Made by a program: the position numbers and the translations under genes. From Paraglaciecola sp. (GTDB taxonomy: Bacteria > Pseudomonadota > Gammaproteobacteria > Enterobacterales > Alteromonadaceae): DNA of 44,828 nt. The first letter of the stretch is position 1, and each line of letters starts with the position of its first letter. The notes beneath the pieces are model-generated. The model was not told the DNA's origin. It saw only the letters and a list, made by a program, of their open reading frames with translations, and did no database searches. The stretch lies in assembly GCF_030730205.1 (NCBI RefSeq), contig NZ_JANQVQ010000166.1, positions 1 to 44,828 on the forward strand, in the 5' to 3' direction. Of this stretch, positions 18,173 through 28,533 are shown in pieces.

Positions 18173-18178
18173 AATTAA

Positions 18179-19309
18179 TTAAAGATCAAAATCACCAAAG
18201 TCGTCAGCATTAACTTCAGAGTCGATTTGACCCACTAAGTAAGAGCTAATTTCAGATTCTTGTGGAGCGACTTGCACGTTGTCTGAATTCAAATAATTGT
18301 TCATCCATGGTAAAGGGTTGCTCTTTATATCAAAAGGTTGGCCCAAACCAATGGCTGACATGCGATGATTGGCAATAAATTCAACATACTGGCACAAAAT
18401 TTCTTTATTCAAACCAATCATTGAGCCTTGTTGGAACAAATAAGCAGCCCATTCTTTTTCTTGTTGCACAGCATTCAAAAAGATTTGGGTGGCTTCTTCC
18501 TTACACTCTTCAGCAATTTCGGCCATTTCTGGATCGTCTTTGCCTTTAGCCCACAAATTAATGATATGTTGGGTTGAAGTCAGATGTAGATTTTCATCAC
18601 GAGCGATGAGACGAATAATTTTAGAATTACCTTCCATCAACTCACGCTCTGCGAAGGCAAAAGTACAAGCGAATGATACGTAAAAACGGATAGCTTCTAA
18701 AGCGTTGACTGAGTTCATACACAAATACAATTTTTTCTTCAGTTCACGCATTGAAATAATGTGAGTCACACCATTTATAGTGTGTGAGCCTTCGCCCAAG
18801 GTTTGCCATAATTGGGTCGCAAATATAAGGTCGTCATAATATTTTGAGATATCTGAGGCACGTTTTTTTATCTCTTGATTTTCAACGATATCGTTGAAAA
18901 TACTGCTAGGATCGCCAAACAAATTTCTTAAAATATGCGTGTATGAGCGTGAATGTATGGTTTCAAAAAATGACCATGTTTCTACCCACGTTTCTAACTC
19001 AGGAATCGAAATAATCGGTAAAAAAGCAATATTAGGGCTTCGGCCTTGAATAGAATCAAGCAGGGTTTGATATTTTAAGTTTGAAATAAAAATGTGTTTT
19101 TCAGATTCACTTAACTTTTGAAAGTCAACTCGGTCTTTACTGACGTCAACTTCTTCAGGACGCCAAAAGAAACTAATCTGTTTCTCAATCAATTTTTCAA
19201 AAATTTGGTGTTTTTGTTGGTCGTAACGTGCCACATTGACAGGATTACCAAAAAACATTGGCTCAGTCAGAGGATTGTTATTAATTTGATTAAAGGTTGT
19301 ATATTTCAT
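18179..19309 (-). CDS. nrdB: ribonucleoside-diphosphate reductase 1 subunit beta
   Basis: 376 residues, identical in length to E. coli NrdB. The ferritin-like di-iron site is intact: D85, E116 (WSFFETIHS) and H119 with the radical tyrosine Y123 (SRSYTHIL), each one residue off E. coli D84/E115/H118/Y122; the later ligands lie in the [14 protein letters not shown] and [11 protein letters not shown] helices. It makes the stable tyrosyl radical passed to NrdA. The gene follows nrdA after 77 bases that contain an 11-bp hairpin. Class Ia enzyme, oxygen dependent, so the organism lives aerobically at least part of the time. Confidence 0.98.
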   Translation of the reverse strand: MKYTTFNQINNNPLTEPMFFGNPVNVARYDQQKHQIFEKLIEKQISFFWRPEEVDVSKDRVDFQKLSESEKHIFISNLKYQTLLDSIQGRSPNIAFLPIISIPELETWVETWSFFETIHSRSYTHILRNLFGDPSSIFNDIVENQEIKKRASDISKYYDDLIFATQLWQTLGEGSHTINGVTHIISMRELKKKLYLCMNSVNALEAIRFYVSFACTFAFAERELMEGNSKIIRLIARDENLHLTSTQHIINLWAKGKDDPEMAEIAEECKEEATQIFLNAVQQEKEWAAYLFQQGSMIGLNKEILCQYVEFIANHRMSAIGLGQPFDIKSNPLPWMNNYLNSDNVQVAPQESEISSYLVGQIDSEVNADDFGDFDL

Positions 19310-19346
19310 AGTAGATTGATTCGGCCATCTCAGATTAAAACCAAGT

Positions 19347-19374
19347 CCACTCTGAAGAGGTCACTTCAGAGTGG
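19347..19374 (-). other. intercistronic hairpin between nrdA and nrdB
   Basis: CCACTCTGAAG (19347-19357) and CTTCAGAGTGG (19364-19374) form a perfect 11-bp stem with a 6-nt loop. Neither strand has a T tract after it, so it is not a typical terminator. In the nrdAB mRNA it would lie between the nrdA stop and the nrdB start. It may protect or cut the transcript or set the A:B ratio; function is inference. Confidence 0.6.
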
Positions 19375-19386
19375 TGCTGTTAGTTG

Positions 19387-21702
19387 TTAAATTTTACAAG
19401 CGCCACCTGCGCAGTCATCATCTTCTTCAACAACCACTTCTTGAGCTACTGATCTATTGGCTGGTAAGGCTTGCTGTGATGCATCAGTCGCACCGTCACG
19501 GGTGTTGTGATAATACAAGGTCTTAATGCCCAATTTATAGGTAGTAAGTAGGTCTTGAAGTAATAACTTCATAGGTACTTTACCGCCTTCATACTTGTTA
19601 GGATCATAACTGGTGTTAGCGGAAATAGTCTGGTCAACAAATTTCTGCATAATACCGGTTAGCTGCAAATATCCTTCGTTAGAGGGCAGATCCCATAACA
19701 ATTCATATTGGTCTTTTAGGCGCTCGTATTCAGGTACAACTTGTTTTAATACGCCGTCTTTACTTGATTTAACACTGATATGGCCACGTGGTGGTTCAAT
19801 ACCATTTGTTGCATTAGATATTTGTGATGAGGTTTCAGACGGCATTAATGCCGACAAGGTACTGTTACGTAAACCATATTGTTTTATATCTGCGCGAAGG
19901 CCTTCCCAGTCACAATGTAAAGGCTCACTACAAATTTTATCTAACTCTTTTTTGTAGGTATCGATTGGCATTAAACCTTGGTAATAAGTGGTTTCGTCAA
20001 ACTTAGGACATGCCCCTTTTTCCTTCGCCAAATTACACGATGCCCGCATTAAATGGTATTGCATGGCTTCAAATGTTCTGTGAACTAAGCCATTTGCACT
20101 ACCGTCAGAGTATTTCACGCCATTTTTAGCAAGATAATAAGCAAAGTTAATCACACCTATTCCGAGAGTTCGGCGACCCATAGTGGCGTTAAATGCGGCA
20201 GGTACCGGATAGTCTTGGTAGTCCAGTAAGCTATCTAAAGCTCTTACCGATAAATCTGCCATTTCGGCGAATTCGTCAAGGCTCTCAATTGCTCCTAAAT
20301 TAAAGGCAGATAAGGTACAAAGCGCAATTTCACCGTTTTCATCATTAACGTGCTGTAAAGGTTTAGTGGGCAGAGCAATTTCTAAACACAAGTTGCTTTG
20401 ACGCACAGGCGCTAATTTAGGGTTAAACGGACTGTGGGTATTACAGTGGTCAACGTTTTGTAAGTAAATACGACCCGTACTCGCACGTTCTTGCATAAAC
20501 AAACTAAAAAGCTCAATCGCTTTGATTTGTTTTTTGCGGATGCTTGGGTCTTGTTCGTATTTTACATACAGTTTTTCAAATTCATCTTGATCAGCAAAAA
20601 ATGCGTCGTACAGTCCAGGCACATCAGACGGGCTGAACAAGGTAATGTACTGATCTTTAATTAAGCGTGTGTACATCAGTTTGTTAAACTGAACACCATA
20701 ATCGAGATGACGAACTCGATTTTCTTCTACGCCGCGATTATTTTTAAGCACCAAAAGCGACTCAACTTCTAAGTGCCACAAAGGGTAAAACAATGTAGCA
20801 GCACCGCCTCTTACGCCACCTTGTGAGCAACTCTTAACGGCTGTTTGAAAGTACTTATAAAAAGGAATACAACCTGTATGGTATGCTTCGCCTCCACGGA
20901 TAGAGCTACCTAGGGCTCTAATACGACCAGCATTTACACCAATTCCGGCACGTTGGCTTACATATTTAACGATGGCACTCGCCGTTGCATTAATGGAATC
21001 TAAGCTGTCTCCAGCTTCAATTAAAACACATGAGCTAAATTGACGAGTGGGTGTTCTTACCCCAGACATAATCGGAGTAGGTAAGGAAATTTTAAATTTA
21101 GAGGTGGCATCATAAAAACGCTTGATGTAGTCCATCCGCGTTTCTTTTTCATAGTTAGCAAATAAACAGGCTGCCACTAAAATATAAAGGAACTGTGCGC
21201 TCTCATAGATCTCACCCGTCACACGGTTTTGTACTAAATATTTGCCTTCTAGCTGCTTCACGGCCGCGTAGCTAAAATCCATATCACGCCAATGATCGAT
21301 ATGTTTATCCATTTCGGCAAATTCAGCTTCACTGTAGTCTTTGAGTAAATGTTCATCATATTTACCTTTTTCGACCATGCTTTTAACTTGCTCAAATAAG
21401 GTGGGGGGTTCAAATTTTCCGTAGGCTTTTTTACGTAGATGGAAAATTGCCAAACGTGCGGCCATGTATTGATAATCTGGTGTTTCTGTCGAAATTAAAT
21501 CAGCGGCTGAACGAATCAACGTTTCATGAATATCTGCGGTTTTAATGCCGTCATAAAACTGAATATGTGCTTTTATTTCGACTTGTGAAACCGAAACATT
21601 GTTCAAACCTTTTGCAGCCCACTCAAGTACTTGGTGGATTTTGTCTAAATCGATAAGTTCACGTTCGCCGTTTCGTTTAGTGACGTAGAGATCATTAGTC
21701 AT
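19387..21702 (-). CDS. nrdA: ribonucleoside-diphosphate reductase 1 subunit alpha
   Basis: 771 residues (E. coli 761). It has an N-terminal ATP-cone for allosteric activity control (about 5-95) and the ten-stranded barrel with active-site C225, C439, E441 and C462 at E. coli numbering. The C-terminal tail ends CAGGACKI with the two redox cysteines re-reduced by thioredoxin or glutaredoxin. It reduces all four NDPs to dNDPs with NrdB. It lies upstream of nrdB-yfaE and downstream of ubiG, as in E. coli. A long 559-bp upstream region contains two pairs of NrdR boxes and a DnaA box, so transcription is probably tied to dNTP/ATP levels and replication. Confidence 0.98.
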   Translation of the reverse strand: MTNDLYVTKRNGERELIDLDKIHQVLEWAAKGLNNVSVSQVEIKAHIQFYDGIKTADIHETLIRSAADLISTETPDYQYMAARLAIFHLRKKAYGKFEPPTLFEQVKSMVEKGKYDEHLLKDYSEAEFAEMDKHIDHWRDMDFSYAAVKQLEGKYLVQNRVTGEIYESAQFLYILVAACLFANYEKETRMDYIKRFYDATSKFKISLPTPIMSGVRTPTRQFSSCVLIEAGDSLDSINATASAIVKYVSQRAGIGVNAGRIRALGSSIRGGEAYHTGCIPFYKYFQTAVKSCSQGGVRGGAATLFYPLWHLEVESLLVLKNNRGVEENRVRHLDYGVQFNKLMYTRLIKDQYITLFSPSDVPGLYDAFFADQDEFEKLYVKYEQDPSIRKKQIKAIELFSLFMQERASTGRIYLQNVDHCNTHSPFNPKLAPVRQSNLCLEIALPTKPLQHVNDENGEIALCTLSAFNLGAIESLDEFAEMADLSVRALDSLLDYQDYPVPAAFNATMGRRTLGIGVINFAYYLAKNGVKYSDGSANGLVHRTFEAMQYHLMRASCNLAKEKGACPKFDETTYYQGLMPIDTYKKELDKICSEPLHCDWEGLRADIKQYGLRNSTLSALMPSETSSQISNATNGIEPPRGHISVKSSKDGVLKQVVPEYERLKDQYELLWDLPSNEGYLQLTGIMQKFVDQTISANTSYDPNKYEGGKVPMKLLLQDLLTTYKLGIKTLYYHNTRDGATDASQQALPANRSVAQEVVVEEDDDCAGGACKI

Positions 21703-21852
21703 GTTTTTGCCGTTTTTGTTTTAGTTTAGCGTGAAAATGGAGAGGATTTTGTGCATCCAAGCCCGTGATTTTTAGTGTTGTTGTTCGATCCGTTTTATTA
21801 ACGACTATGCCAATATTGGCCGTTTTTTGTTCTAAGTGTATTTAACAACGGA

Positions 21853-21900
21853 ACACAAGATAGTGAGGTTTTGACTCGAATGCAACCCAATATATAGTGT
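21853..21900 (-). promoter_or_regulatory. NrdR box pair 1 (promoter proximal)
   Basis: Two 16-bp boxes at 21853-21868 and 21885-21900, 32 bp start to start (about three helical turns). The outer one, ending TATATAGTGT, matches the consensus acaCwAtATaTwGtgt at 15 of 16 positions by my count; the inner one matches 12. NrdR is the ATP-cone repressor of nrd genes and binds such phased pairs. Confidence 0.8.
21857..21885 (-). promoter_or_regulatory. likely nrdA promoter
   Basis: On the minus strand TTGCAT (21885-21880), a 17-bp spacer and TATCTT (21862-21857). One NrdR box abuts the -35 and the other covers the -10, the usual repressing geometry. The leader to the nrdA ATG would be about 150 nt. 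A perfect TTGACA at 21928-21923 has no matching -10. Confidence 0.5.
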
Positions 21901-22052
21901 TCGAGCGCCCACATTTAGTGCATGTCAATTTAGGTTAGTATTGACTCACCTAAAAAAGCGTTTCTTAGAGCGACTAAGGTAATTGCAAGTAAAATTTTAA
22001 ACTAATTTTAGGCTTAAAATATTTTAGATCTAAAAAATCTGGTTTTATGAAT

Positions 22053-22100
22053 TAACGATATATAGTGTTTTAAGCAAGACGAAACCACTATATATCGTAT
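22053..22100 (-). promoter_or_regulatory. NrdR box pair 2 (distal)
   Basis: Boxes at 22053-22068 (ends TATATAGTGT) and 22085-22100 (CCACTATATATCGTAT), again exactly 32 bp start to start, each matching 13 of 16 consensus positions by my count. The pair lies 200 bp upstream of pair 1. A TATATC at 22062-22057 could be a minus-strand -10, but no good -35 goes with it. Confidence 0.75.
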
Positions 22101-22171
22101 TTTGATGATTGAACGCCTTTTAAACACTTACGAATTTAAGGCGTTTAATTCTTGCTCGAATCGAGATCTTT

Positions 22172-22180
22172 TTATTCACA
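22172..22180 (+). promoter_or_regulatory. DnaA box
   Basis: TTATTCACA, a full match to TTATNCACA. DnaA boxes control nrdA in E. coli, although there they lie closer to the promoter. A single 9-mer can occur by chance; its placement 72 bp beyond NrdR pair 2 makes it worth noting. Confidence 0.4.
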
Positions 22181-22261
22181 AGTGCAGGCTACTTACAACA
22201 AGTCGGCCTTACTCAAACTGAAGAGTGCGTTGCTATTACCTGCTGGTCCTTTGTTCAAATC

Positions 22262-22975
22262 CTAAAGACTATTTTGGCAGTGTATAATGTAATTCACGTC
22301 CACATTTTGAGCAGATAAATAATACTCTCTGGTCATGGGATTAAGATGAAGTCCTGTTATGTGCTTTATTAAAAGAGGAGTGTTATCGATCCACTTCATC
22401 AATTCACTTGGCTTAATAAATTTATCATGCTGGTGAGTACCTTTAGGAACGAGACCAAGTAGATATTCCGCTGCGACGATTGCCATTAAATAGGACTTTA
22501 TATTGCGATTAAGTGTTGAGAAAAACACATGACCACCTGGTTTCACTAATTTATAACACGCCGCGACGACCGAAGCGGGGTCGGGTACATGTTCTAACAT
22601 CTCCATACATGTCACTACGTCAAATTGTGCAGCACGCTGTTCGGAGAATTCTTCGGCAGTTGTTTGCTGGTAGTCAACGTTAACGCCAGTTTCTAAACCA
22701 TGTAGGCGGGCTATTTCAAGAGGCGCTTCACCCATATCGATGCCGCTTACATTAGCACCTTGTTTCGCCATACTTTCTGCAAGGATCCCCCCGCCACAGC
22801 CTACATCGACAACCGTTTTACCCGTTAAGCCCCCGGTGTGTTGCACAATGAAATCGGTGCGCAATGGGTTAATCTGATGCAAAGGTTTAAATTCCCCAGT
22901 TAAGTCCCACCAACGATTGGCAAGTTCAGAAAATTTTTGAATTTCAAGCGGGTCAACGTTTTGCTGATTAGTCAT
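22262..22975 (-). CDS. ubiG: ubiquinone biosynthesis O-methyltransferase UbiG
   Basis: 237 residues. SAM-dependent methyltransferase with motif [10 protein letters not shown] (about 55-63), the acidic loop after GIDMG, the [11 protein letters not shown] block and SLNRN-like [11 protein letters not shown]. It catalyses both O-methylation steps of ubiquinone synthesis at the inner membrane. AGGAT precedes the ATG at 22975. It is divergent from gyrA and upstream of nrdAB, the same neighbourhood as in E. coli. No strong terminator follows; the hairpin at 22112-22145 is the only candidate before the NrdR boxes. Confidence 0.96.
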   Translation of the reverse strand: MTNQQNVDPLEIQKFSELANRWWDLTGEFKPLHQINPLRTDFIVQHTGGLTGKTVVDVGCGGGILAESMAKQGANVSGIDMGEAPLEIARLHGLETGVNVDYQQTTAEEFSEQRAAQFDVVTCMEMLEHVPDPASVVAACYKLVKPGGHVFFSTLNRNIKSYLMAIVAAEYLLGLVPKGTHQHDKFIKPSELMKWIDNTPLLIKHITGLHLNPMTREYYLSAQNVDVNYIIHCQNSL

Positions 22976-23072
22976 TTATATATCCTGTTTCAAACTGGCA
23001 CCATTATAGCCAGCTAGTGATTTCAGTATCCACTATAAAAAGCGCTACTAGCTAACTGACTGCGCACTATAT

Positions 23073-23120
23073 GAGCGATCTCTGACTGTTTATTTTTCTC
23101 AGTCAATGCTAGAATCGCTC
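23073..23120 (+). promoter_or_regulatory. gyrA promoter within a nested inverted repeat
   Basis: An extended -10, TG-C-TAGAAT (23107-23115), has no good -35. It sits inside two nested inverted repeats: GAGCGAT/ATCGCTC (23073-23079/23114-23120) and TGACTG/CAGTCA (23083-23088/23100-23105). Transcription would start near 23122, giving a leader of about 120 nt. The palindrome may bind a regulator or extrude under supercoiling; that is inference. Confidence 0.45.
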
Positions 23121-23243
23121 GGATGTTTAACGAAGTATTTTAGCTAACATGTTTATATCTTTTCAAAATCCTAGCTTAGTAGATATAACGCGAAAACTTC
23201 TCAATTAATACTCCAATAATAATGACTAGGGACAAGGCTGTAT

Positions 23244-25931
23244 ATGACTGATAACGCCCAAGAAATTCTTCCAGTAAATATCGAAGAAGAACTAAAAAAC
23301 TCTTATCTTGATTATGCGATGAGCGTTATTGTAGGCAGGGCGCTGCCTGACGTGCGAGATGGGTTGAAACCGGTACATCGCCGCGTTTTATTTGCCATGA
23401 ATGAGCTCAAAAATGATTTCAATAAACCTTACAAAAAATCTGCCCGTGTGGTGGGTGATGTTATAGGTAAATACCACCCACATGGTGACTCAGCGGTTTA
23501 CGATACAATTGTTCGTATGGCGCAGCCGTTCTCTTTAAGGTACATGTTGGTTGATGGTCAAGGAAACTTCGGCTCGGTCGATGGTGACTCCGCGGCAGCA
23601 ATGCGTTATACCGAAATCCGTATGGCCAAAATCGCCCATGAATTGCTGGCTGATCTAGACAAAGAAACGGTTAACTTTGTGCCCAACTATGACGGTCAGG
23701 AAATGATCCCTGAGGTCCTTCCTACCAGAGTGCCGAATCTGCTTGTCAATGGTTCGTCGGGTATAGCTGTAGGTATGGCCACCAATATTCCGCCTCACAA
23801 CTTAACTGAAGTGGTTAATGGTTGCATCGCGCTTGTTGATAACCCTGAATTAACAATTGATGAGTTGATGACCTATATCCCAGGTCCAGATTTTCCAACC
23901 GCAGCTATTATCAGCGGTAGAAAAGGAATCGATGATGCCTACAGAACAGGGCGTGGCAAGATATACATGCGCGCTCGAGCGGAAATTGAAACCGAAGCCA
24001 ATGGCAAAGAAACCATCATCGTTCATGAAATTCCGTATCAGGTTAATAAAGCACGTTTAATTGAAAAAATAGCCGAGCTTGTTAAAGAGAAAAAAATTGA
24101 AGGCATTTCTGCGCTACGTGACGAATCTGACAAAGATGGTATGCGTATAGTAGTTGAAGTACGTCGTAACGAGTCTGCTGAAGTATTACTTAACCATTTA
24201 TACACACAAACACAAATGCAAACTGTGTTTGGTATCAATATGGTGGCATTAGACAAAACTCAGCCTAAAGTTATGAACCTGATGGACATTTTGAAGGCGT
24301 TTATTTTACATCGCCGAGAAGTGGTCACCAGACGAACGGTTTACGAGCTTAAAAAAGCACGTGAACGGGCTCATATATTAGAAGGCTTGGCGATAGCCTT
24401 AGTCAATATTGATCCTATCATTGCGTTAATTAAAGCATCCAAGAGCCCCGCAGAGGCTAAAATAGGCTTAACCGCACAAGGTTGGTCATTAGGTGATGTC
24501 GCTGAAATGCTTGAAAGAGCGGGCGATAATGCCGCTCGTCCTGATTGGTTAGAACCGCAATTCGGCATTCGTGAAGGTTTGTATTACCTAACTGAGCAAC
24601 AAGCTCAAGCGATTTTGGATTTACGTTTAAATAAATTAACGGGTTTAGAACACGATAAGATTCTCGATGAATACAAAGAATTACTAAATATCATTGCTGA
24701 ATTGTTGCACATTCTTGCGAGTCCTGAGCGTTTAATGGAAGTCATTCGTGAAGAATTAGAGAAAGTTCGTGACGAATATGGCGATGCTCGTCGTACCGAA
24801 ATAACCTCTGCATCTCACGATATTGATATCGAAGATTTGATCGAGCAAGAAGAAGTGGTCGTGACCTTGTCTCGCGAAGGTTATGTTAAGTATCAAAAAC
24901 TCAACGATTATGAATCTCAGCGTCGTGGCGGTCGTGGTAAATCAGCCACTAAGATGAAAGACGAAGATTTCATCGAGAAGTTATTAGTCGCCAATACCCA
25001 TGATCATATATTGTGTTTCTCAACACGTGGCCGCTTGTATTGGTTGAAAGTCTATCAACTACCACTGGCTAGTCGAAACGCGCGTGGTCGTCCTATCATC
25101 AACATATTACCTTTGGAAGAAAACGAGCGCATCACTGCTATTTTACCAATCAAAGAGTTTGAAGAAGGTAAATATGTATTGATGGCAACTGCCAACGGAA
25201 CGGTGAAGAAAACTCCATTAGTGGAATACTCCCGTCCTCGTTCAAACGGTATTATTGCGGTTAATTTAAATGACGGTGATGAACTTATTGGCGTCGATAT
25301 TACTAATGGTACCAATGACATCATGTTGTTCTCTGACGCGGGTAAAGTTGTTAGATTTAATGAGAAACAACGTGACGCTGAAACCGGTGAAGTCAAACTC
25401 GATCCAGAAACTGGCGAAGAATTATTAGCCTTACGCCCAATGGGTAGAACCGCTACTGGTGTTCGTGGTATCAGATTGCAAGATGGTCAGCGAGTTGTAT
25501 CGTTGATCGTACCAAACGGTGAAGGTGCGATATTAACCGCAACAGAAAACGGTTTTGGTAAACGTACTCCGGTGCAAGATTACCCAGCTAAGAGTCGCGC
25601 GACCCAAGGTGTCGTTTCAATCAAAGTATCTGAGCGAAATGGTAAAGTAGTTGGCGCGGTTCAGGTTAACGAAAGCGACGAAATCATGTTGATCAGTGAC
25701 CAAGGTACGTTAGTGAGAACACGCGTGAGTGAAGTGTCTACTGTTGGCCGTAATACTCAAGGTGTTCGCTTAATTCGTACCATTGAGGGTGAACATGTTG
25801 TCGGTTTACAACGTATTGATGAAATAGAAGAAGCTGAATTAGGCGACTTTGAAGATGTTGATAATGAAGTAGAGACCTCTGACGCTGACAGTATCGCGCC
25901 AGACACCGAAGAAGGAAGCGACGCTGAATAA
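23244..25931 (+). CDS. gyrA: DNA gyrase subunit A
   Basis: 895 residues (E. coli 875). N-terminal breakage-reunion domain with the catalytic tyrosine Y122 (MRYTEIR) and quinolone-resistance region [12 protein letters not shown], where S83 and D87 are the susceptible-type residues. The C-terminal six-bladed wrapping domain carries the GyrA box QRRGGRGK near residue 560. The tail is strongly acidic ([16 protein letters not shown]), as in other gammaproteobacteria, and slightly longer than in E. coli. With GyrB (not in this window) it introduces negative supercoils. AAGG precedes the ATG. A terminator separates it from serC. Confidence 0.99.
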   Translation: MTDNAQEILPVNIEEELKNSYLDYAMSVIVGRALPDVRDGLKPVHRRVLFAMNELKNDFNKPYKKSARVVGDVIGKYHPHGDSAVYDTIVRMAQPFSLRYMLVDGQGNFGSVDGDSAAAMRYTEIRMAKIAHELLADLDKETVNFVPNYDGQEMIPEVLPTRVPNLLVNGSSGIAVGMATNIPPHNLTEVVNGCIALVDNPELTIDELMTYIPGPDFPTAAIISGRKGIDDAYRTGRGKIYMRARAEIETEANGKETIIVHEIPYQVNKARLIEKIAELVKEKKIEGISALRDESDKDGMRIVVEVRRNESAEVLLNHLYTQTQMQTVFGINMVALDKTQPKVMNLMDILKAFILHRREVVTRRTVYELKKARERAHILEGLAIALVNIDPIIALIKASKSPAEAKIGLTAQGWSLGDVAEMLERAGDNAARPDWLEPQFGIREGLYYLTEQQAQAILDLRLNKLTGLEHDKILDEYKELLNIIAELLHILASPERLMEVIREELEKVRDEYGDARRTEITSASHDIDIEDLIEQEEVVVTLSREGYVKYQKLNDYESQRRGGRGKSATKMKDEDFIEKLLVANTHDHILCFSTRGRLYWLKVYQLPLASRNARGRPIINILPLEENERITAILPIKEFEEGKYVLMATANGTVKKTPLVEYSRPRSNGIIAVNLNDGDELIGVDITNGTNDIMLFSDAGKVVRFNEKQRDAETGEVKLDPETGEELLALRPMGRTATGVRGIRLQDGQRVVSLIVPNGEGAILTATENGFGKRTPVQDYPAKSRATQGVVSIKVSERNGKVVGAVQVNESDEIMLISDQGTLVRTRVSEVSTVGRNTQGVRLIRTIEGEHVVGLQRIDEIEEAELGDFEDVDNEVETSDADSIAPDTEEGSDAE

Positions 25932-26002
25932 GACAGCGTTAATTCTTCTATAAAAACACTGTCAAATCGAATATTAAACTTTAATAATCGAATTCCAGAG
26001 TA

Positions 26003-26035
26003 AAAACGAGTGGCTTGTGCCACTCGTTTTGTTTG
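26003..26035 (+). terminator. intrinsic terminator after gyrA
   Basis: A 12-bp stem AAAACGAGTGGC/GCCACTCGTTTT (26003-26014/26019-26030) with a TTGT loop, followed by GTTTG. It lies 24 bases before the serC ATG, so serC needs either readthrough or a promoter overlapping this element. Confidence 0.85.
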
Positions 26036-26058
26036 TATTAGGGCTAAATAGGAAGCAA

Positions 26059-27144
26059 ATGTCAGATATATTTAATTTTTGTGCAGGTCCCGCGATGTTG
26101 CCAACAGAGGTTATGCAACAGGCACAAGCTGAGTTCATTAATTGGCAGGGATTAGGTTGTTCAGTGATGGAAATTAGCCATCGTAGTAAAGAATTTATCG
26201 CGCTTGCAGAACAGTCAGAGCAGGATCTTCGGGACTTACTTAACGTGCCTAAAGATTATGCAGTGCTTTTTGCTCACGGTGGCGGTCGCGGTCAATTTTC
26301 GGCGGTACCACAAAACTTAGCACATGCAGATCAATCAGCAGCGTATTTAATCAATGGCTCATGGTCAGAAGGAGCTCACAAAGAAGGCAGTAAATATCTT
26401 AACGCCCAAGTTATAGGGCGCTCAGTGATTGAACAAGGTTTAGCCTTAGTGCCTGAAATTAACGCTGCGGATATTGATCAGAGTCTTGCCTATTATCATT
26501 ATTGTCCAAATGAAACCGTAGAAGGTATGGAGATCAACTGGTTGCCAGATAGCGGCAATGTACCATTAGTCGCTGATATGTCTTCGTGTATTTTATCAAA
26601 AGAAATTGACGTGTCTAAATTTGGTGTAATTTATGCCGGTGCGCAAAAGAATATTGGTCCCTCAGGCTTGTCTGTTGTGTTAGTTCGCAATGAATTATTG
26701 GATCAAGCGCGAGATACTACCCCGTCTTTCATGCATTACAAGACCATGGCTAATTTTCAGTCAATGTATAATACGCCACCTACTTATGCGTGGTACTTAG
26801 CAGGACTGGTATTTAAATGGTTAAAAGCGAAAGGTGGAGTAGCAGCAATAGAAAAAATAAATAACCAAAAAGCTGCGCATTTGTATGACTGCATTGATGG
26901 CTCAGATTTTTATCTAAATCATGTGCATGCAGATTATCGCTCAAGAATGAATGTAGTCTTTCATTTAGCCGATCCTACACTTGATGCTCTTTTTTTAAGT
27001 GAAGCAGAAAAAGCGGGTTTACGAGCTTTAAAAGGACATCGAATAGTGGGCGGTATGCGAGCGAGTATATATAACGCAATGCCACTAGAAGGGGTTAAGG
27101 TGTTAACAGAATTTATGCGCGAATTTGCTAGGAGTCATGGTTAA
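26059..27144 (+). CDS. serC: phosphoserine aminotransferase
   Basis: 361 residues (E. coli 362). Class V PLP aminotransferase making 3-phosphoserine for serine synthesis and the matching step of PLP synthesis. The N-terminus [30 protein letters not shown] and the PLP lysine K197 ([12 protein letters not shown]) are all family marks. The ATG at 26059 is chosen, with AGGAAG upstream; a longer reading from 26017 would begin inside the terminator. aroA starts on the last base of its stop codon (TAATG), so the two are translationally coupled, as serC-aroA is in many gammaproteobacteria. Confidence 0.97.
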   Translation: MSDIFNFCAGPAMLPTEVMQQAQAEFINWQGLGCSVMEISHRSKEFIALAEQSEQDLRDLLNVPKDYAVLFAHGGGRGQFSAVPQNLAHADQSAAYLINGSWSEGAHKEGSKYLNAQVIGRSVIEQGLALVPEINAADIDQSLAYYHYCPNETVEGMEINWLPDSGNVPLVADMSSCILSKEIDVSKFGVIYAGAQKNIGPSGLSVVLVRNELLDQARDTTPSFMHYKTMANFQSMYNTPPTYAWYLAGLVFKWLKAKGGVAAIEKINNQKAAHLYDCIDGSDFYLNHVHADYRSRMNVVFHLADPTLDALFLSEAEKAGLRALKGHRIVGGMRASIYNAMPLEGVKVLTEFMREFARSHG

Positions 27145-28427
27145 TGGAACAATTGCTATTAGAGCCGATAAAACATGTATCAGGTACTGTAAATGTACCG
27201 GGTTCCAAGAGTCTATCGAACCGAGCTTTATTACTTGCTGCACTTGCTAAAGGCGAGACGCATTTAACGAATTTATTAGACAGTGAAGATATACACCACA
27301 TGCTTACTGCCTTGACTGCATTAGGTATTCAATATCGCTTATCATCTGATAAGACAGAATGTTGGGTAACAGGCAATGAAGGCGTATTTAACACAGGCCA
27401 AGAGCTAAGTTTATTTTTAGGCAATGCGGGTACAGCAATGCGTCCTTTATGTGCCGCACTTGCATGTAGTCACGGTCGGTTTGAATTAACTGGTGAACCC
27501 AGAATGGAAGAGCGCCCTATTGGTGCCCTTGTTGATTCATTAGAGCAAGCAGGAGCACAAATTACCTACTTGAAAAGTAAGGGCTATCCACCTCTAAGTA
27601 TTCAAGGAATACCGCTAAAAGGCGGTGATATCAGTGTAGATGGCAGTGTTTCAAGTCAGTTTTTGACTGCCTTATTAATGGCTGCTCCTTTATTTATTGG
27701 TGACTCACGTATTCAAATCAAAGGGGAGTTGGTTTCTAAACCCTATATCGATATTACCCTTGATACTATGGCAAAGTTTGGTATTGAAGTTGAAAATGAA
27801 AACTATCAAGCATTTAACGTTAAAGGTAATCAGCAATATCAATCGCCAGGCAAATTTTTAGTTGAAGGGGATGCCTCATCTGCGTCGTATTTTCTTGCGG
27901 CGGGCGCAATTAAAGGTGGTAAGGTCAAAGTGACTGGGGTTGGCAAAACCAGTATTCAAGGCGATGTGAGATTTGCTGATGTACTTGAAAAAATGGGCGC
28001 TCATATTTCATGGGGAGATGATTATATTGAAGTTGAAGGTGCACCTTTGCACGGTGTGGATTTAGACTTAAATCACATTCCAGATGCTGCGATGACTATC
28101 GCTACCACCGCATTATTCGCTACCGGTCCAACGACAATCCGAAATATTTATAATTGGCGGGTCAAAGAAACTGACCGCCTAGCTGCAATGAGTTGTGAAT
28201 TACGAAAAGTGGGAGCGACAGTAGAAGAAGGAGATGACTATATTTTTATAACGCCTCCGGTCAAACTGACTCATGCCGCAATTGATACCTATAACGATCA
28301 TCGAGTAGCAATGTGTTTTTCCTTAGTTGCACTTAGTGATACTGCGGTGACTATTAATGATCCTGGCTGTACCGCGAAAACATTTCCAGACTACTTTAGT
28401 CGGTTTGCCACCATATGCAGTGATTAA
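27144..28427 (+). CDS. aroA: 3-phosphoshikimate 1-carboxyvinyltransferase (EPSP synthase)
   Basis: 427 residues, equal to E. coli AroA. It joins shikimate-3-phosphate and PEP in the chorismate pathway. The phosphate and PEP contacts K22, S23 and R27 lie in [20 protein letters not shown] (the glyphosate-site loop) and the closing [10 protein letters not shown] are intact. The GNAGTAMRP loop with Gly and Pro in the usual places suggests an ordinary class I, glyphosate-sensitive enzyme. It overlaps serC by one base. No terminator is visible before the cmk promoter. Confidence 0.98.
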   Translation: MEQLLLEPIKHVSGTVNVPGSKSLSNRALLLAALAKGETHLTNLLDSEDIHHMLTALTALGIQYRLSSDKTECWVTGNEGVFNTGQELSLFLGNAGTAMRPLCAALACSHGRFELTGEPRMEERPIGALVDSLEQAGAQITYLKSKGYPPLSIQGIPLKGGDISVDGSVSSQFLTALLMAAPLFIGDSRIQIKGELVSKPYIDITLDTMAKFGIEVENENYQAFNVKGNQQYQSPGKFLVEGDASSASYFLAAGAIKGGKVKVTGVGKTSIQGDVRFADVLEKMGAHISWGDDYIEVEGAPLHGVDLDLNHIPDAAMTIATTALFATGPTTIRNIYNWRVKETDRLAAMSCELRKVGATVEEGDDYIFITPPVKLTHAAIDTYNDHRVAMCFSLVALSDTAVTINDPGCTAKTFPDYFSRFATICSD

Positions 28428-28474
28428 TTAATGTTCAAGCACGGCTAATAATTTTTTCTGCAGCATTAGTGTCA

Positions 28475-28502
28475 TTGCTTATAACTGGGCAATGCGTATA
28501 AT
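28475..28502 (+). promoter_or_regulatory. cmk promoter
   Basis: TTGCTT (28475-28480), 16-bp spacer, perfect TATAAT (28497-28502). The predicted start near 28509 lies before the cmk Shine-Dalgarno AGGAG. This supports the ATG at 28534 over an earlier in-frame ATG at 28492, which would lie in the promoter. Confidence 0.55.
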
Positions 28503-28533
28503 TGCGCCCGATTTTCACCACTCAGGAGAGGGC

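Larger units (their letters stand above)
21703..22261. other. 559-bp nrdA control region without genes
   Basis: No credible reading frame. Going away from nrdA it holds: an A/T-rich leader, NrdR pair 1 with the likely promoter (21853-21900), a 7-bp inverted repeat TTTAGGT/ACCTAAA (21929-21935/21948-21954), NrdR pair 2 (22053-22100), a hairpin AACGCCTT/AAGGCGTT (22112-22119/22138-22145) that may end ubiG transcription, and a DnaA box (22172-22180). The 80 bases next to ubiG show nothing further. Confidence 0.7.

Noticed and set aside
21810-21828. Palindrome GCCAATATTGGC followed by T-rich sequence on the plus strand
   Set aside because: The stem leaves only about four base pairs once a loop is allowed, and no plus-strand transcript needs ending there.
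23472-23510. Quinolone-resistance substitutions in gyrA
   Set aside because: The region reads as susceptible type, with Ser at 83 and Asp at 87.
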